The notes: generated by a model from the letters alone, not told the origin. Positions 18,390-28,339 are shown, numbered from the stretch's first letter. The stretch: DNA of 64,000 nucleotides from Variovorax sp. dw_308 (GCF_019207085.1 NZ_JAATOM010000002.1:62001-126000), one strand, 5' to 3'. A program made the numbers and translations.

Positions 18390-19624
18390 TGCGCGGCCTT
18401 TTTCCGCTCGATATTCGGCAGCAGCATCGCCACAATTCCCAGCAGCGGCAGGTACGCAATCACCTGGTACACGTAGTCGATGCTCGTGTGGTCCGCCAGC
18501 AGGCCGAGCATCGCGGCTCCCAGTCCGCCCATGCCAAAAGCGAAGCCGAAGAACAGCCCCGACACCATCCCGACCTTGCCGGGAATCAATTCCTGCGCAT
18601 AGACCAGGATCGCCGAGAAGGCCGACGACAGGATCAGCCCGATCAGGATGGTCAGCGTGGTGGTCCAGAACAGGTCCGCATGCGGCAACAGCAACGCGAA
18701 CGGCGCCACGCCGAGGATCGAGGCCCAGATCACCGGCTTGCGGCCGATGCGGTCGCCCACCGGCCCACCGATCAGCGTGCCGAGCGCCGAAGCGAACAGG
18801 AAGATGAACAGGTGGTACTGCGAGCCCTGCACCGACAGGCCGAACTTCTCGATCAGGTAGAAGGTGTAGAAGCTGCTGATGCCGGCGATGTAGAAGTACT
18901 TCGAGAAGATCAGCAGCAACAGCACGCCGATCGCGCCGATGACCTTGCCGCGCGGCAGCGGTGCCACCGCTGGACGCAGCGCCGCACGCGCTTTGGCCGC
19001 AGCGTGGTGCAAGGCATACCAGCGGCTCACCTGGATCAGCAGCGCGATGCCGAGCAGCGCGGCCAGGCAGAACCAGGCCACGCTCGACTGGCCGTACGGC
19101 ACGATGACCACCGCCGCCACCAGCGGCCCGAGCGCGCTGCCGGTATTGCCACCCACCTGGAACAGCGACTGCGCCATGCCATGCCGCCCGCCCGAGGCCA
19201 TGCGCGCCACGCGCGACGACTCCGGATGGAAGATCGAAGAACCCGTACCGACCAGCGCCGCCGCCACCAGCACCACCCCGAAACTGGGTGCGAAGGCCAG
19301 CAGCAGCAGACCCGCGAGCGTGAACGTCATGCCGATGGGCAGCGAATACGGCGTCGGCTTGCGATCGGTGTACAGGCCCACGAGCGGCTGGAACAGCGAA
19401 GCCGTCAGCTGATAGGTCAGCGTGATCAGGCCGATCTGCCCGAAGCTCAGGCTGAACTCGCCCTTGAGCACCGGATAGATCGCGAGGATCAGCGACTGCA
19501 TCATGTCGTTGATGAGGTGCGACGCGCTGATGGCGCCAAGCACGCGGAAGGCGGTGCGTTGCGCGGCGGGCGCATTGGCCGGTGCGGCGGGAATGGCGGC
19601 GCTGGGAGGAAGAACGCTGGACAT
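18386..19624 (-). CDS. MFS transporter, fosmidomycin-resistance (Fsr) type
   Basis: 412 residues from the ATG at 19624, about twelve membrane helices. The first-helix region SASHLINDMMQSLILAIYPVLK and the loop GLYTDRKPTPYSLPIGM fit the Fsr-like branch of drug exporters. The longer upstream reading is antisense to the AraC gene region and has no homology-like features. Probably exports small toxic compounds. The divergent AraC-family gene starting 121 bp away is its likely regulator. The last codons overlap the 128-bp repeat. Confidence 0.88.
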   Translation of the reverse strand: MSSVLPPSAAIPAAPANAPAAQRTAFRVLGAISASHLINDMMQSLILAIYPVLKGEFSLSFGQIGLITLTYQLTASLFQPLVGLYTDRKPTPYSLPIGMTFTLAGLLLLAFAPSFGVVLVAAALVGTGSSIFHPESSRVARMASGGRHGMAQSLFQVGGNTGSALGPLVAAVVIVPYGQSSVAWFCLAALLGIALLIQVSRWYALHHAAAKARAALRPAVAPLPRGKVIGAIGVLLLLIFSKYFYIAGISSFYTFYLIEKFGLSVQGSQYHLFIFLFASALGTLIGGPVGDRIGRKPVIWASILGVAPFALLLPHADLFWTTTLTILIGLILSSAFSAILVYAQELIPGKVGMVSGLFFGFAFGMGGLGAAMLGLLADHTSIDYVYQVIAYLPLLGIVAMLLPNIERKKAAH

Positions 19625-19745
19625 GGAGAGCCTGGATTGCGCGCACCGGACGCGCGCAGTCGGAAAGTTGGATGAGGGGTGGATCGTAGAGGTACGATCG
19701 ATGCCTGTCTCTCGCCAATCGGGCTGCGCTCTTCGCAAAAAGGAC

Positions 19746-20543
19746 ATGGCAAGCTCCCGCAGATTTCCGCCGGCGATGCCGGACCCCGACTTTCTCGCGG
19801 ACGTCGACCGCAGCGAAGCGCTGGTCAACTGTCACCCCAACGACTATCCGCCCGGCCACGTCATCGGCTGGCATGCACATGCCAAGGAGCAACTCGTCTA
19901 CGCGGCGCACGGCGTGATCATGGTGAGCGCGCAGGGCGGCCAGTGGATCGTGCCCCCGACGCGCGGGATCTGGATGCCGGCCGGCGTACGCCACAGCATC
20001 CGTTGCATCGGCGAGGTCCACATGCGCAGCGTCTATGTGCGGCCCGGCGCCACGCCACACCTGCCGCGGGAATGCGCCGTGGTCGGCATTTCGCCGTTGT
20101 TGCGCGAACTGATCCTCGCCGCGATTGCGATCACTCCCGGTTACGCGACCCACTCCCGCGATGGCCGCGTGATGCGACTGCTGCTCGATGAACTGCACGC
20201 CCTGCCCGTGCTGCCCCTGCATCTGCCGCAACCCGAAGAGCCCCGTCTGCAGCGCATCTGCACGCGCCTGCTCGAAGCACCCGACGACCCGACCACGCTC
20301 GACGACTGGGGCCAGCGTCTTGGCGTCGATGCCAAGACCATCCAGCGCCTGTTCGCACGCGAAACCGGCATGACCTTCGGCCAATGGCGCCAGCAAGCGC
20401 GGCTGCTGCATGGCCTGGAACGGCTCGCGAGCGGCGAGAAGGTCGTCGACGTTGCGTTGGCCGCGGGCTACGACAGCCCCAGCGCCTTTGCCACGATGTT
20501 CAAGCGGCAGTTCGGGCAGACGCCGAGCGAGTTCTTTCGTTAG
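19746..20543 (+). CDS. AraC-family transcriptional regulator
   Basis: 265 residues from the ATG at 19746 (an AAAGGA ribosome site precedes it). The N-terminal cupin-like sensor half (GHVIGWHAHAKEQLVYAAHG) is followed by two helix-turn-helix motifs in the C-terminal 100 residues (WGQRLGVDAKTIQRLFARE and VALAAGYDSPSAFATMFKR). This is the layout of small-molecule-responsive AraC regulators of efflux genes. It is divergent from the MFS gene. Its stop codon overlaps that of the convergent DAHP synthase gene by 4 bp. Confidence 0.9.
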   Translation: MASSRRFPPAMPDPDFLADVDRSEALVNCHPNDYPPGHVIGWHAHAKEQLVYAAHGVIMVSAQGGQWIVPPTRGIWMPAGVRHSIRCIGEVHMRSVYVRPGATPHLPRECAVVGISPLLRELILAAIAITPGYATHSRDGRVMRLLLDELHALPVLPLHLPQPEEPRLQRICTRLLEAPDDPTTLDDWGQRLGVDAKTIQRLFARETGMTFGQWRQQARLLHGLERLASGEKVVDVALAAGYDSPSAFATMFKRQFGQTPSEFFR

Positions 20544-21670
20544 CGAGCGGCCGGGGCCGTCGTGCGACGCGTCTTCACAGCGGCAGCCAGTTCGTGCAGC
20601 ACCGGCACCGTCTGCACGAAGCTGATGCAGGCATCGGTGATCGACACGCCATGCTTCAGCGGGGTGCCGGCGACCAGGTCCTGCCGGCCTTCTTCCAGGT
20701 GGCTTTCGATCATCACGCCGGTGATGCGCCGGTCGCCTGAAGCGATCTGGCCCGCCACGTCCTGCGCCACGACGATCTGCCGCTGGTGCTGCTTGCTGCT
20801 GTTGCCGTGCGACAGGTCGACCATGACCTGCTCGCGCAATCCGTTGGCACGCAATGCCTCGCAGCTCGCCGCGACATCGGCCGCCGAATAGTTGGGCGCC
20901 TTGCCGCCGCGCAGGATGACGTGGCAATCGTCGTTGCCGCGCGTCTCGAAGATCGCGGCCATGCCCATCTTCGTCATGCCCATGAAGGCATGCGGCGCGC
21001 GCGCCGCGAGGATGGCGTCGGCCGCGACCTTGATGCTGCCGTCGGTGCCGTTCTTGAAGCCGATCGGGCAGCTCAGGCCGGAGGCCAGCTGGCGATGGCT
21101 CTGGCTCTCGGTGGTGCGCGCGCCGATGGCGCCCCAGGCGATCAGGTCGGCGACGAACTGCGGGCTCAGCAGGTCGAGGAACTCGGTGCCGGTCGGCAGG
21201 CCCAGCGTGGTCAGCTCCAGCAGCAGGCGACGGGCGCGCTCCAGGCCCTCGTTGATGGCGAAGCTGCCGTCCAGGTGCGGATCGTTGATGTAGCCCTTCC
21301 AGCCGACGGTCGTGCGCGGCTTCTCGAAGTAGGCGCGCATGACGATGAGCAGGTCGTCTTCCAGTTCATCAGCGACGGCCTTCAGGCGGTGCGCGTAGTC
21401 GAGGGCCTGGTCATGGTCGTGGATGGAGCATGGCCCGACCACGACGACGAGCCTGTCGTCGCGGCCATGAAGCACGTCGGCGATCCTGGCGCGGCTGCTT
21501 TCGACGAGCGCCAACGTGTTGTCGCGCACCGGCACGCGCTCCTGCAGCAAGGCCGGCGTGATCAGCGGGCGCACCGCGCCGATGCGTACGTCGTCGATGC
21601 GGGTGGTGTCGATGGTGCTGTCGCGCGAGCCGACTTCGGCGTCGTGGAGGGGGTCGTCTAGTTTGGGCAT
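20540..21670 (-). CDS. aroG: 3-deoxy-7-phosphoheptulonate (DAHP) synthase, class I
   Basis: 376 residues from the ATG at 21670. Catalyses the first step of the shikimate pathway, phosphoenolpyruvate plus erythrose 4-phosphate to DAHP. Motifs are VGPCSIHD (79-85), the PEP-binding RAYFEKPRTTVGWKG, and metal ligands in VMVDLSHGNSSK and ITGVMIESHLEEG. The length and N-terminal extension are those of the AroF/G/H type. Which aromatic amino acid inhibits it cannot be stated, so the G in the symbol is only a label. It is transcribed alone, with the zinc-ribbon gene divergent to it. Confidence 0.93.
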   Translation of the reverse strand: MPKLDDPLHDAEVGSRDSTIDTTRIDDVRIGAVRPLITPALLQERVPVRDNTLALVESSRARIADVLHGRDDRLVVVVGPCSIHDHDQALDYAHRLKAVADELEDDLLIVMRAYFEKPRTTVGWKGYINDPHLDGSFAINEGLERARRLLLELTTLGLPTGTEFLDLLSPQFVADLIAWGAIGARTTESQSHRQLASGLSCPIGFKNGTDGSIKVAADAILAARAPHAFMGMTKMGMAAIFETRGNDDCHVILRGGKAPNYSAADVAASCEALRANGLREQVMVDLSHGNSSKQHQRQIVVAQDVAGQIASGDRRITGVMIESHLEEGRQDLVAGTPLKHGVSITDACISFVQTVPVLHELAAAVKTRRTTAPAAR

Positions 21671-21838
21671 GGCGGGAATCTCGGGTGCGTAGGGACTTTG
21701 CGGGCGCAATTGTCCACTCACCCGCCGGCGAGCCCCGTTCGGCGTTGGCGGCTGCATTGTCCGGAGCGACTTCGTCCGACATACAGCCTCTCGCGTGCAT
21801 ATAGTCTTGAAGCACCACTTGCATCGAACCATTGCTCC

Positions 21839-22672
21839 ATGTCCATCGTCTGTGATGCCTGCAAGTCGAGCAATCGGAACACCGCCATGTTCTGCATCGG
21901 CTGTGCGCGCCGCTTGCCCAGCTTCGTTGCAACCGGGCCATCCATGCTGGAGACGACGCGTCGCGGGGGGTTGACGCGGCCGGCCACCGGGACGCCGATC
22001 GAAGGGCATTCGGCTGGCAGGGTGCTCGAAGACGATCCGCGCAAGCCGTGGCTCTGGCTCGGTGCGGGCGCATCGATGCTGATCGCTGCCTTCTTGGCCT
22101 GGTTCTTCCTGGTCGCATCGCCCGCGAGCGACAGTTCGGTGCGCCGGCTGCCGCCTGCCAGCGTTGCAACAGCGGCACCAACTTCCTCGCCATCGCTTGC
22201 CAGGTCGAACGACACGCCGCAGTTCGACGATCGACCAGCCGCCACGCTGGCATCGCCGCCAACCCCACCTGTTGCGGCGGCACCGACGCCGGTTCCGACA
22301 GATGCCTCTGCGCCAACGCTGCAACGCGCCGCACCTTCTGTCTTGCCCGCAGCCGCCCCCAACAGGGAAGCAGCGCGCACGGTCGAGAAGTTCTACATCG
22401 CCCTGTCCTTCGGCGATGGATCGACCGCCGCCTCGCTCGTCACGCCGACCAAGCGCGGCGTCGGTCCCTTCAGCGAGGCCGGGATGACGAGCTTCTACGG
22501 CTCGCTGCGCGACCCGCTCGCGCTGCGCTCGGTGCGGCCGTTGGGTGGTGGGCGGGTCGAGGCCCGCTACCGATATCGCGCGACGACGACCACCTGTGAG
22601 GCCACTGCCGTCGTCCAGACCGAGACGGTCGGGGACAAGACGCTGATCCGTAGCATCAGCGCAAATTGCTGA
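21839..22672 (+). CDS. Zinc-ribbon membrane-anchored protein
   Basis: 277 residues. An N-terminal zinc ribbon with CxxC pairs C5/C8 and C19/C22 is followed by a single membrane helix at about 71-93. A long proline/alanine/threonine-rich linker then leads to a C-terminal domain of about 100 residues (AARTVEKFYIALSFGDGSTAASL) resembling NTF2-like or lipoprotein-type folds. The zinc ribbon would be cytoplasmic and the C-terminal domain periplasmic. Its function is unknown. A copy of the 128-bp repeat begins 11 bp after its stop codon. Confidence 0.75.
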   Translation: MSIVCDACKSSNRNTAMFCIGCARRLPSFVATGPSMLETTRRGGLTRPATGTPIEGHSAGRVLEDDPRKPWLWLGAGASMLIAAFLAWFFLVASPASDSSVRRLPPASVATAAPTSSPSLARSNDTPQFDDRPAATLASPPTPPVAAAPTPVPTDASAPTLQRAAPSVLPAAAPNREAARTVEKFYIALSFGDGSTAASLVTPTKRGVGPFSEAGMTSFYGSLRDPLALRSVRPLGGGRVEARYRYRATTTTCEATAVVQTETVGDKTLIRSISANC

Positions 22673-22683
22673 TCACGCCGACT

Positions 22684-22811
22684 CAGAAGGTGTGAAGATT
22701 TCGTAGCGAGGGCGCCGAGGTCGGGTTGAGGAGCGGAACCGTACACCCGTACGGTGAGCACCGGAGGCCCGAGATCGGCGCCCGCAGTAGATAGATTCGC
22801 ACCTTCTTCAG
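22684..22811. repeat. 128-bp hairpin repeat between convergent genes (copy 2)
   Basis: Same length and structure as the copy at 18262, with about 11 differences. Changes in the top stem are compensatory (CCGCAC/GTGCGG becomes CCGTAC/GTACGG), and one outer pair becomes a G-T wobble. That implies the folded form is what is conserved. The right end contains the TGA stop codon of fahA (minus strand). The left end begins 11 bp after the stop of the zinc-ribbon gene. Confidence 0.88.
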
Positions 22812-24088
22812 CTTCCGACCACCGTCCCGCTCACCTCACCCAACCCGATCCGCGCCGCGCCGGCACGCTCGCAGTAGCCGCGCAGCGTGAGCGTGTCCCC
22901 ATCCTCAAGGAAGGCCCGAGTCTCGCCGTTCGGCAGCGAAATCGGCTGCTTGCCACCCACTGTCAGTTCAAGCAGCGACCCAGCCTGATCCGCCGCCGGG
23001 CCGGACAAGGTGCCCGAGCCCAGCAGGTCGCCCGGCTGCAAATTGCACCCATTGACCGTGTGGTGCGCCAGGAGTTGTGCCGGCGTCCAGTACGCCGCTT
23101 CACGCATGTCCGTCTGCGACAGGCGCACCGCCGCCGCGCCGGCCTCGCGCATCTTCTTCGTCTGCAGCCATGCTTCCAGCGTGATGTGGAAGCTGCCGTG
23201 TTCGCGGTTGTTCGGCGAATCGAGATACGGCAGCGGCTGCGGATCGCCTTCCGGCCGCTCGAAGGATGCGCGGAAAGGCGCCAGCGCCTCCAGCGTCACC
23301 AGCCACGGGGACACCGTGCTCGCAAAGTTCTTCGACAGGAAAGGCCCGAGCGGCTGGTACTCCCAGCCCTGCAGGTCGCGCGCCGACCAGTCGTTGAACA
23401 GCGTCACGCCGAACAAATGCGATTCCGCGTCCGCCATCCCGACCGGCTCGCCCAAGCCATTGCCCCGCCCGATGAACCAGCCGAGTTCCAGCTCGTAGTC
23501 CAGGCGAAGACTAGGCCCGAACACCGGCGGCGCGGCGGGGTCGGAACCGGCCGGCTTGGTCTGCCCCTTGGGACGCTTGAATTGCTGGCCGCTCACGCCG
23601 ATCGACGAGGCCCGCCCGTGGTAGCCGATGGGCACCCACTTGTAGTTGGGCAGCAGCGGGTTGTCGGGACGGAACTGCTTGCCCACCGTGGTCGCGTGGT
23701 GGACGCTGGTGTAGAAGTCGGTGTAGTCGCCGATGCGGCAGGGCACGGTCATCTCGACATCGGCCTGCGCGTAGAGCGCGAGTTGCCAGTCCTTCTGCTT
23801 GGGGCTGCCTTCGCGCAGGCTTTCCGAGAGGCTTGTGCGCAGTGCGGCGCGCTCCTCGGGCGTGGCCGCCATGAGCAGGTTCATGTCGGCATGGTCGATG
23901 AGGTGCGCGGCTTCGAGGTCGAGCACGCGGTCGCCGATGGCCACGCCGATGCGGAAGGCCTCCTTGCTGCCCCTTGGCCGAAAGCGCCCGAACGGCAAAT
24001 TCTGGATCGGGAAATCGCAGCTGGGTGCGTTCGCGGTTTCGACCCAGCTTCGCAGTTTCGGGTCGTGGGTTTCGTTGATGTCGGTCAT
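22808..24088 (-). CDS. fahA: Fumarylacetoacetase
   Basis: 426 residues from the ATG at 24088. Hydrolyses fumarylacetoacetate to fumarate and acetoacetate, the last step of homogentisate breakdown. The metal and catalytic residues of the family are present: D124 and H131 in [11 protein letters not shown], the two glutamates of YELELG, and the aspartate of [10 protein letters not shown]. The start overlaps the stop of hmgA by 4 bp (ATGA), so the two genes are translationally coupled. The stop codon lies inside the 128-bp repeat, which would end the operon. Confidence 0.95.
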   Translation of the reverse strand: MTDINETHDPKLRSWVETANAPSCDFPIQNLPFGRFRPRGSKEAFRIGVAIGDRVLDLEAAHLIDHADMNLLMAATPEERAALRTSLSESLREGSPKQKDWQLALYAQADVEMTVPCRIGDYTDFYTSVHHATTVGKQFRPDNPLLPNYKWVPIGYHGRASSIGVSGQQFKRPKGQTKPAGSDPAAPPVFGPSLRLDYELELGWFIGRGNGLGEPVGMADAESHLFGVTLFNDWSARDLQGWEYQPLGPFLSKNFASTVSPWLVTLEALAPFRASFERPEGDPQPLPYLDSPNNREHGSFHITLEAWLQTKKMREAGAAAVRLSQTDMREAAYWTPAQLLAHHTVNGCNLQPGDLLGSGTLSGPAADQAGSLLELTVGGKQPISLPNGETRAFLEDGDTLTLRGYCERAGAARIGLGEVSGTVVGS

Positions 24089-25383
24089 GATTTCTTGAAC
24101 TGGTCTTTCAGGCCGGCCCAGCAGTCGGCGTAGTCCTGGTCGAGTGAATTGCTGGACAGCGCCCATTGGGTCGGCAGGAAGCGGTAGCGGCTTTCGAACA
24201 TGAAGGCCAGCGTGTTGTCGAGCTTCTGCGGCTTGAGGTCGGCGTTGCTGGCCTTGGTGAAGGCTTCCTCGTCGGGGCCGTGCGGCACCATGCAGTTGTG
24301 CAGGCTGGCGCCGCCGGGTTTGAAGCCGCCGGGCTTGGCGTCGTATTCGCCGTACACCAGGCCCATGAACTCGCTCATGAGGTTGCGGTGGTACCAGGGC
24401 GGACGGAAGGTGTCCTCCATCACCAGCCAGCGCGGCGGGAAGATCACGAAGTCACAGTTGGCCGTGCCGGGCGTGTCGCTCGGCGACGTGAGCACGGTGA
24501 AGATGGAAGGGTCGGGGTGGTCGAAGCTGATCGAGCCGATGGTCATGAAGCGCGCGGTGTCGTACTTCACCGGCGACAGGTTGCCGTGCCATGCGACCAC
24601 GTTGAAGGGCGAATGGCTGGTCGGCGCGCGCCAGAAGCGGCCGCCCGCCTTCTTGACGAGTTCATAGCCGCCGTCTTCCGTCTCGAAGGCGGCGACGGGC
24701 GCCTGGAAGTCGCGCGCATTGGCCAGGCCGTTGGAGCCGATCGGGCCCAGCTCCGGCAAGCGGAACTGCGCGCCGTAGTTCTCGCAGACATAGCCGCGCG
24801 ACACACCGTCGGGCAGGCCGACCTTGAAGACCACGCCGCGCGGCACCAGCGCGATCTCGCCAGGCTTCACCTCGAGCACGCCCATCTCGGTGGTGAGCAC
24901 GAGGCGGCCTTGTTGCGGCACGAGCAGCATCTCTCCATCGGCATTGACGAAGGCGCGCCGCTCCATCGAGCGGCCCGCGATGTAGATGAGCGCGCCGATG
25001 CCGCATTGCGCCTCCGCATCGCCGTTCGCGGCAAGCGTCTGCATGCCGTCGATGAAGTCGACCTGCTCCGCGCCATCCATCGGCATCGGATGCCAGCGCA
25101 TCGGTTCGGGCGGCAAGGGCACGCTGCGGTCGCCGCCGGTCTGCCAGCTCGACTGGGCATAGGGCTGGTAGCGGCCCGACACCACGGAGGGCTGGCGGCG
25201 GTACATCCAGGTGCGCCGGTTCTCGTGGCGCGGCGCGGTGAAGGCAGTGCCGGAGATCAGCTCCGGATAGAGGTCGAGCGGCGCGCGCTGCGGGCTGTTG
25301 CGGCCCTGCGGCAGTGCGCCGGGCACGGCTTCGGTGGCGTATTCGTTGCCAAAGCCGGTCTGGTAGGCGAGCGGTGTGGTCAT
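24085..25383 (-). CDS. hmgA: Homogentisate 1,2-dioxygenase
   Basis: 432 residues from the ATG at 25383. Opens the ring of homogentisate to maleylacetoacetate using Fe(II) and oxygen. The iron ligands known for the human enzyme are matched at H332, E338 (in YHRNLMSE) and H368 (in VPHGPD). The N-terminal [13 protein letters not shown] signature is also present. It is part of the operon MBL protein, FAD monooxygenase, DUF2783, hmgA, fahA. No maleylacetoacetate isomerase gene is seen in this window, so it must be elsewhere or replaced by glutathione chemistry. Confidence 0.96.
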   Translation of the reverse strand: MTTPLAYQTGFGNEYATEAVPGALPQGRNSPQRAPLDLYPELISGTAFTAPRHENRRTWMYRRQPSVVSGRYQPYAQSSWQTGGDRSVPLPPEPMRWHPMPMDGAEQVDFIDGMQTLAANGDAEAQCGIGALIYIAGRSMERRAFVNADGEMLLVPQQGRLVLTTEMGVLEVKPGEIALVPRGVVFKVGLPDGVSRGYVCENYGAQFRLPELGPIGSNGLANARDFQAPVAAFETEDGGYELVKKAGGRFWRAPTSHSPFNVVAWHGNLSPVKYDTARFMTIGSISFDHPDPSIFTVLTSPSDTPGTANCDFVIFPPRWLVMEDTFRPPWYHRNLMSEFMGLVYGEYDAKPGGFKPGGASLHNCMVPHGPDEEAFTKASNADLKPQKLDNTLAFMFESRYRFLPTQWALSSNSLDQDYADCWAGLKDQFKKS

Positions 25384-25408
25384 GGACTTTCTTCGAGACG
25401 AAATGGGT

Positions 25409-25615
25409 TCAGGCGCGCTTGGCCGCGGCAAAGGCTTCGCGCAGCACCGGCAGCGAGCCGATGTGGTTGGCCAGCAGCAGCACCAGGCGCGCGTTGAAGG
25501 CGTGGCTCTCTTCCGCCGAGAGGCCTTGGTGGGATTCGATCAGCGCCTCGTAGAAGTCGTCCGGCGCGTCGAGATTCGATTCGGTGATGAGTCGGGGTTG
25601 GGTGGCTTGCAGCAT
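25409..25615 (-). CDS. DUF2783 small protein
   Basis: 68-residue acidic helical protein ([19 protein letters not shown] and [21 protein letters not shown]) with no signal peptide. It sits 10 bp after the FAD monooxygenase gene and 25 bp before hmgA. Proteins of this type are typically found beside such FAD-dependent hydroxylases, which suggests a small accessory subunit or chaperone for the oxygenase. The function is an inference from context. Confidence 0.8.
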   Translation of the reverse strand: MLQATQPRLITESNLDAPDDFYEALIESHQGLSAEESHAFNARLVLLLANHIGSLPVLREAFAAAKRA

Positions 25616-25625
25616 GAGGATTCCT

Positions 25626-27296
25626 TCAGACCCAGCCGAGCGCGCGATCCAGCGCGTCGCGGATCACGGCGGCGTCGGGTTGTCGCCAGCGCGCGCAGAC
25701 ATGCTGGTCGGGGCGCAGCAGGTAGACGGTGCCGACTTCCGCGTCGTAGCGCCGGGCCGCCAATGCGTGCGCATCGTCGAGCGGCACGACCACGGTCCTC
25801 ACCGGCACGTGCGCGACTGCCGATGCTTCGGCCACGGCCCGCGCGGCCCGGTCGGAGAGGACATCGATGCCGAACACCAGCGCCGTGAAAGCCTCGCCGC
25901 CGGCATGCGCCAGCAGCCATCCCATGCTGCCATCCTTGCGGACCAGCGGCGCATCGGCAGCCACCGCGCCCGGCACCATGCGGCCGTTGAATGCTTGCGC
26001 ATCGGGCGTGCTCAGCGCGGAGTCGTGCAAAGTGGCAGGCACCGAGAGCCGGCCGCTGTTGACCAGCTTGCGCGCGAAGGCATTGACCTTCGCCAACTCC
26101 AGCACCGCATCGCGGAACAACTTGCTGACTTCGCTCTTGGGCGTGATGAAGTCGGTGGCGCGCGTCGAGTTCAGGATGTTCTCGTCAGCGGCGTATTCGC
26201 GCTCCTGGCCGTAGCTGTCGAGCAGCGCATCCGACGCCTGGCGTTGCAGCACTGCCGCCAGCTTCCATGCGAGGTTTTCCGCATCCTGCACACCGGAGTT
26301 GGCGCCTCGCGCACCGAAGGGCGAGACACCATGCGCCGAATCGCCCGCGAACAGCACGCGGCCGTGGCGGAACTTGTCCATGCGCAGGCAGGAGAAGGTG
26401 TAGACGCTGGCCCATTCGAGGTCGAACTGAGCGTCCTCGCCGAGCAGCGCCTTCACGCGCGGAATGATCTTCTCGGGCTTCTTTTCTTCCTCGGGATCGG
26501 CGTCCCAGCCGAGCTGGAAGTCGATGCGCCAGACGTTGTCGGGCTGCATGTGCAGCAGCACGCTCTGGTTGGGATGGAACTCCGGGTCGAACCAGAACCA
26601 GCGTTCTGCAGGCCGATCGAGTTTCATCTTGACGTCGGCGATGAGGAAACGGTCCTTGAACTGGCGGCCCTTGCTTTCCAGCCCGAGCAGTTGTCGCACG
26701 CTGGAGCGTCCACCATCGCAGGCGGCAACGTACTCGGCCTCCAGCAGATAGGGGCCATCCGGCGTCTCGACCGTCAGCGTGACATGGTCGGCATGCTGCA
26801 CCGCGCCCGCCACCTTGTTCTTCCAGCGCAGGTCGATCAGCGGCAGTTCGGCCGCGCGCTCGGCGAGGAAGCCTTCGACGTAGTACTGCTGCAGGTTGAC
26901 GAAGGCCGGCCGCGAATGGCCGGCCTCGGGCAGCAGGTCGAAGCTGTAGATCTCTTCCTTCTTGAAGAACACGCGCCCGACGTTCCACGAAACGCCCTTG
27001 TCGACCATGCGCTCGCCGCAGCCGAGCCGGTCGAAGATCTCCAGCGTGCGCTTGGCGAAGCAGATGGCGCGCGAGCCGGTGGAAAGCGTGTTGTCGTTGT
27101 CGAGCAGCACGACCGGCACGTCGCGCTGCGCCAGGTCGATGGCCAGCGCCAGGCCCACCGGGCCGGCGCCGACGACGACCACGGGCCGCCGCACGGGCAT
27201 CGCGGCGTCCTGGTCCGCATGGCGCACATAGTCGAATTCCAGCTTCTGGTAGTCGACGGCTTCGCCCTTGCGTGATGCAAGCTCGTTCAATTGCAT
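25626..27296 (-). CDS. FAD-dependent aromatic monooxygenase (MhpA/PheA-like)
   Basis: 556 residues. Group A flavoprotein hydroxylase with the FAD motif GAGPVG (43-48), the DG motif in CDGGRSSVRQ and the GD motif AGDSAHGVSPFGARG near 315-330. A C-terminal thioredoxin-like domain is also present (VYLLRPDQHVCARW), as in phenol and 3-hydroxyphenylpropionate hydroxylases. Its place directly upstream of DUF2783, hmgA and fahA suggests that it hydroxylates a phenylacetate-type acid to homogentisate, for example 3- or 4-hydroxyphenylacetate. That substrate is inferred, not visible. Confidence 0.85.
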   Translation of the reverse strand: MQLNELASRKGEAVDYQKLEFDYVRHADQDAAMPVRRPVVVVGAGPVGLALAIDLAQRDVPVVLLDNDNTLSTGSRAICFAKRTLEIFDRLGCGERMVDKGVSWNVGRVFFKKEEIYSFDLLPEAGHSRPAFVNLQQYYVEGFLAERAAELPLIDLRWKNKVAGAVQHADHVTLTVETPDGPYLLEAEYVAACDGGRSSVRQLLGLESKGRQFKDRFLIADVKMKLDRPAERWFWFDPEFHPNQSVLLHMQPDNVWRIDFQLGWDADPEEEKKPEKIIPRVKALLGEDAQFDLEWASVYTFSCLRMDKFRHGRVLFAGDSAHGVSPFGARGANSGVQDAENLAWKLAAVLQRQASDALLDSYGQEREYAADENILNSTRATDFITPKSEVSKLFRDAVLELAKVNAFARKLVNSGRLSVPATLHDSALSTPDAQAFNGRMVPGAVAADAPLVRKDGSMGWLLAHAGGEAFTALVFGIDVLSDRAARAVAEASAVAHVPVRTVVVPLDDAHALAARRYDAEVGTVYLLRPDQHVCARWRQPDAAVIRDALDRALGWV

Positions 27297-27329
27297 GGTG
27301 TGGTCACTCCTGCGAGGCGAACCGGCCGC

Positions 27330-28289
27330 TCAGCCTTCCAGCGTCTTCCACATCTCGACATCGCGCTCGGCAGTCCAGATCCGCGGGTCCGCGTACTGCG
27401 TGGCTTCGTCGTAGCAGCGCGTCACGTCGAAGGGCATGCAGTGGTCGAAGATCACCCAGTGGCCGTACTTCTGCTTGAGCACGCCGTAGGTGTCCTTGTA
27501 GACGGCGTTCAGGTCCTTGCCGGCGGCGACGCCCTTCTGCACGTTGGCATACACGTCGGCGATGAAGTCGCGCGTCTCGCCGAGGCCCTTGGCCACTTCC
27601 GCGGGCGTGGTCAGCGCAGCGCCGCGGCCCGGCACCAGCGCCTTGGGCTTGAGCGCGGCAATGTTGTCGAGCGTCTTTGGCCAGTCCTTGAAATAGGCGT
27701 CACCGGCGTACGGCGTGGCGCCGAATTCGACCAGGTCACCCGACAGCAATGCGCCCTCGCCCGGCAGCCAGACCACCGTGTCGCCCTTGGTGTGGCCGCG
27801 GCCGAGTTGCAACAGTTGCACCTCGAGCTTGCCCAGCCACAGGGTCATCTTGCCGGTGAAGGTCATGGTCGGCCAGGTCATGCCGGCCGGCACCGTCTCG
27901 ACGTTCTGGAACAGGCGCGGGAAGCGTCCGATCTCGCTGGCCTTGTCCTGCTCGCCGCGCTCGACGATGAGGTCGTACGTGTCCTGGCTGGCGATGATCT
28001 GCTGCGGCTGGTAGGCGCTCGCGCCGAGCACGCGCACGGCGTGATAGTGGGTGAGCACGACGTACTTGATCGGCTTGTCGGTGACTTCGCGGATGCGGCG
28101 GATCACGTCGGCGGCCATGGCCGGCGTGGCTTGCGTGTCGGCCACCAGCACGCAGTCATCGCCAATGATGATGCCGGTGTTGGGGTCGCCCTCGGCCGTG
28201 TAGGCCCAGGCGTGCTCGGAGATCTGGCTGAAAGTGACCTTCTTTTCTTCGAGGTCGGCTTGGGAGGCAAATTTCTTCGTGGCGGTCAT
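27330..28289 (-). CDS. MBL-fold metallo-hydrolase-like protein with altered metal motif
   Basis: 319 residues from the ATG at 28289. The metallo-beta-lactamase fold is clear: an IIGDDCVLVADTQ strand, LQLGRGHTKGDTVVWLP, LLSGDLVE. The key motif HxHxDH reads H81-Y-H83-A-V85-R86. The site-2 aspartate and histidine are replaced by valine and arginine, so at most one metal ion may bind. First gene of the homogentisate operon, 33 bp ahead of the FAD monooxygenase. It could act on a thioester or lactone, or be non-enzymatic. The divergent IclR gene probably regulates it. Confidence 0.8.
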   Translation of the reverse strand: MTATKKFASQADLEEKKVTFSQISEHAWAYTAEGDPNTGIIIGDDCVLVADTQATPAMAADVIRRIREVTDKPIKYVVLTHYHAVRVLGASAYQPQQIIASQDTYDLIVERGEQDKASEIGRFPRLFQNVETVPAGMTWPTMTFTGKMTLWLGKLEVQLLQLGRGHTKGDTVVWLPGEGALLSGDLVEFGATPYAGDAYFKDWPKTLDNIAALKPKALVPGRGAALTTPAEVAKGLGETRDFIADVYANVQKGVAAGKDLNAVYKDTYGVLKQKYGHWVIFDHCMPFDVTRCYDEATQYADPRIWTAERDVEMWKTLEG

Positions 28290-28339
28290 CGGGGCAGCTC
28301 CTGTTGGCGTTTGTCTAAACCTAACTTGTTTGCGATTAT

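Noticed and set aside
18386..19828. Longer MFS protein from 19828
   Set aside because: The extra 68 residues run antisense into the AraC gene and lack membrane or family features; the ATG at 19624 fits the family.
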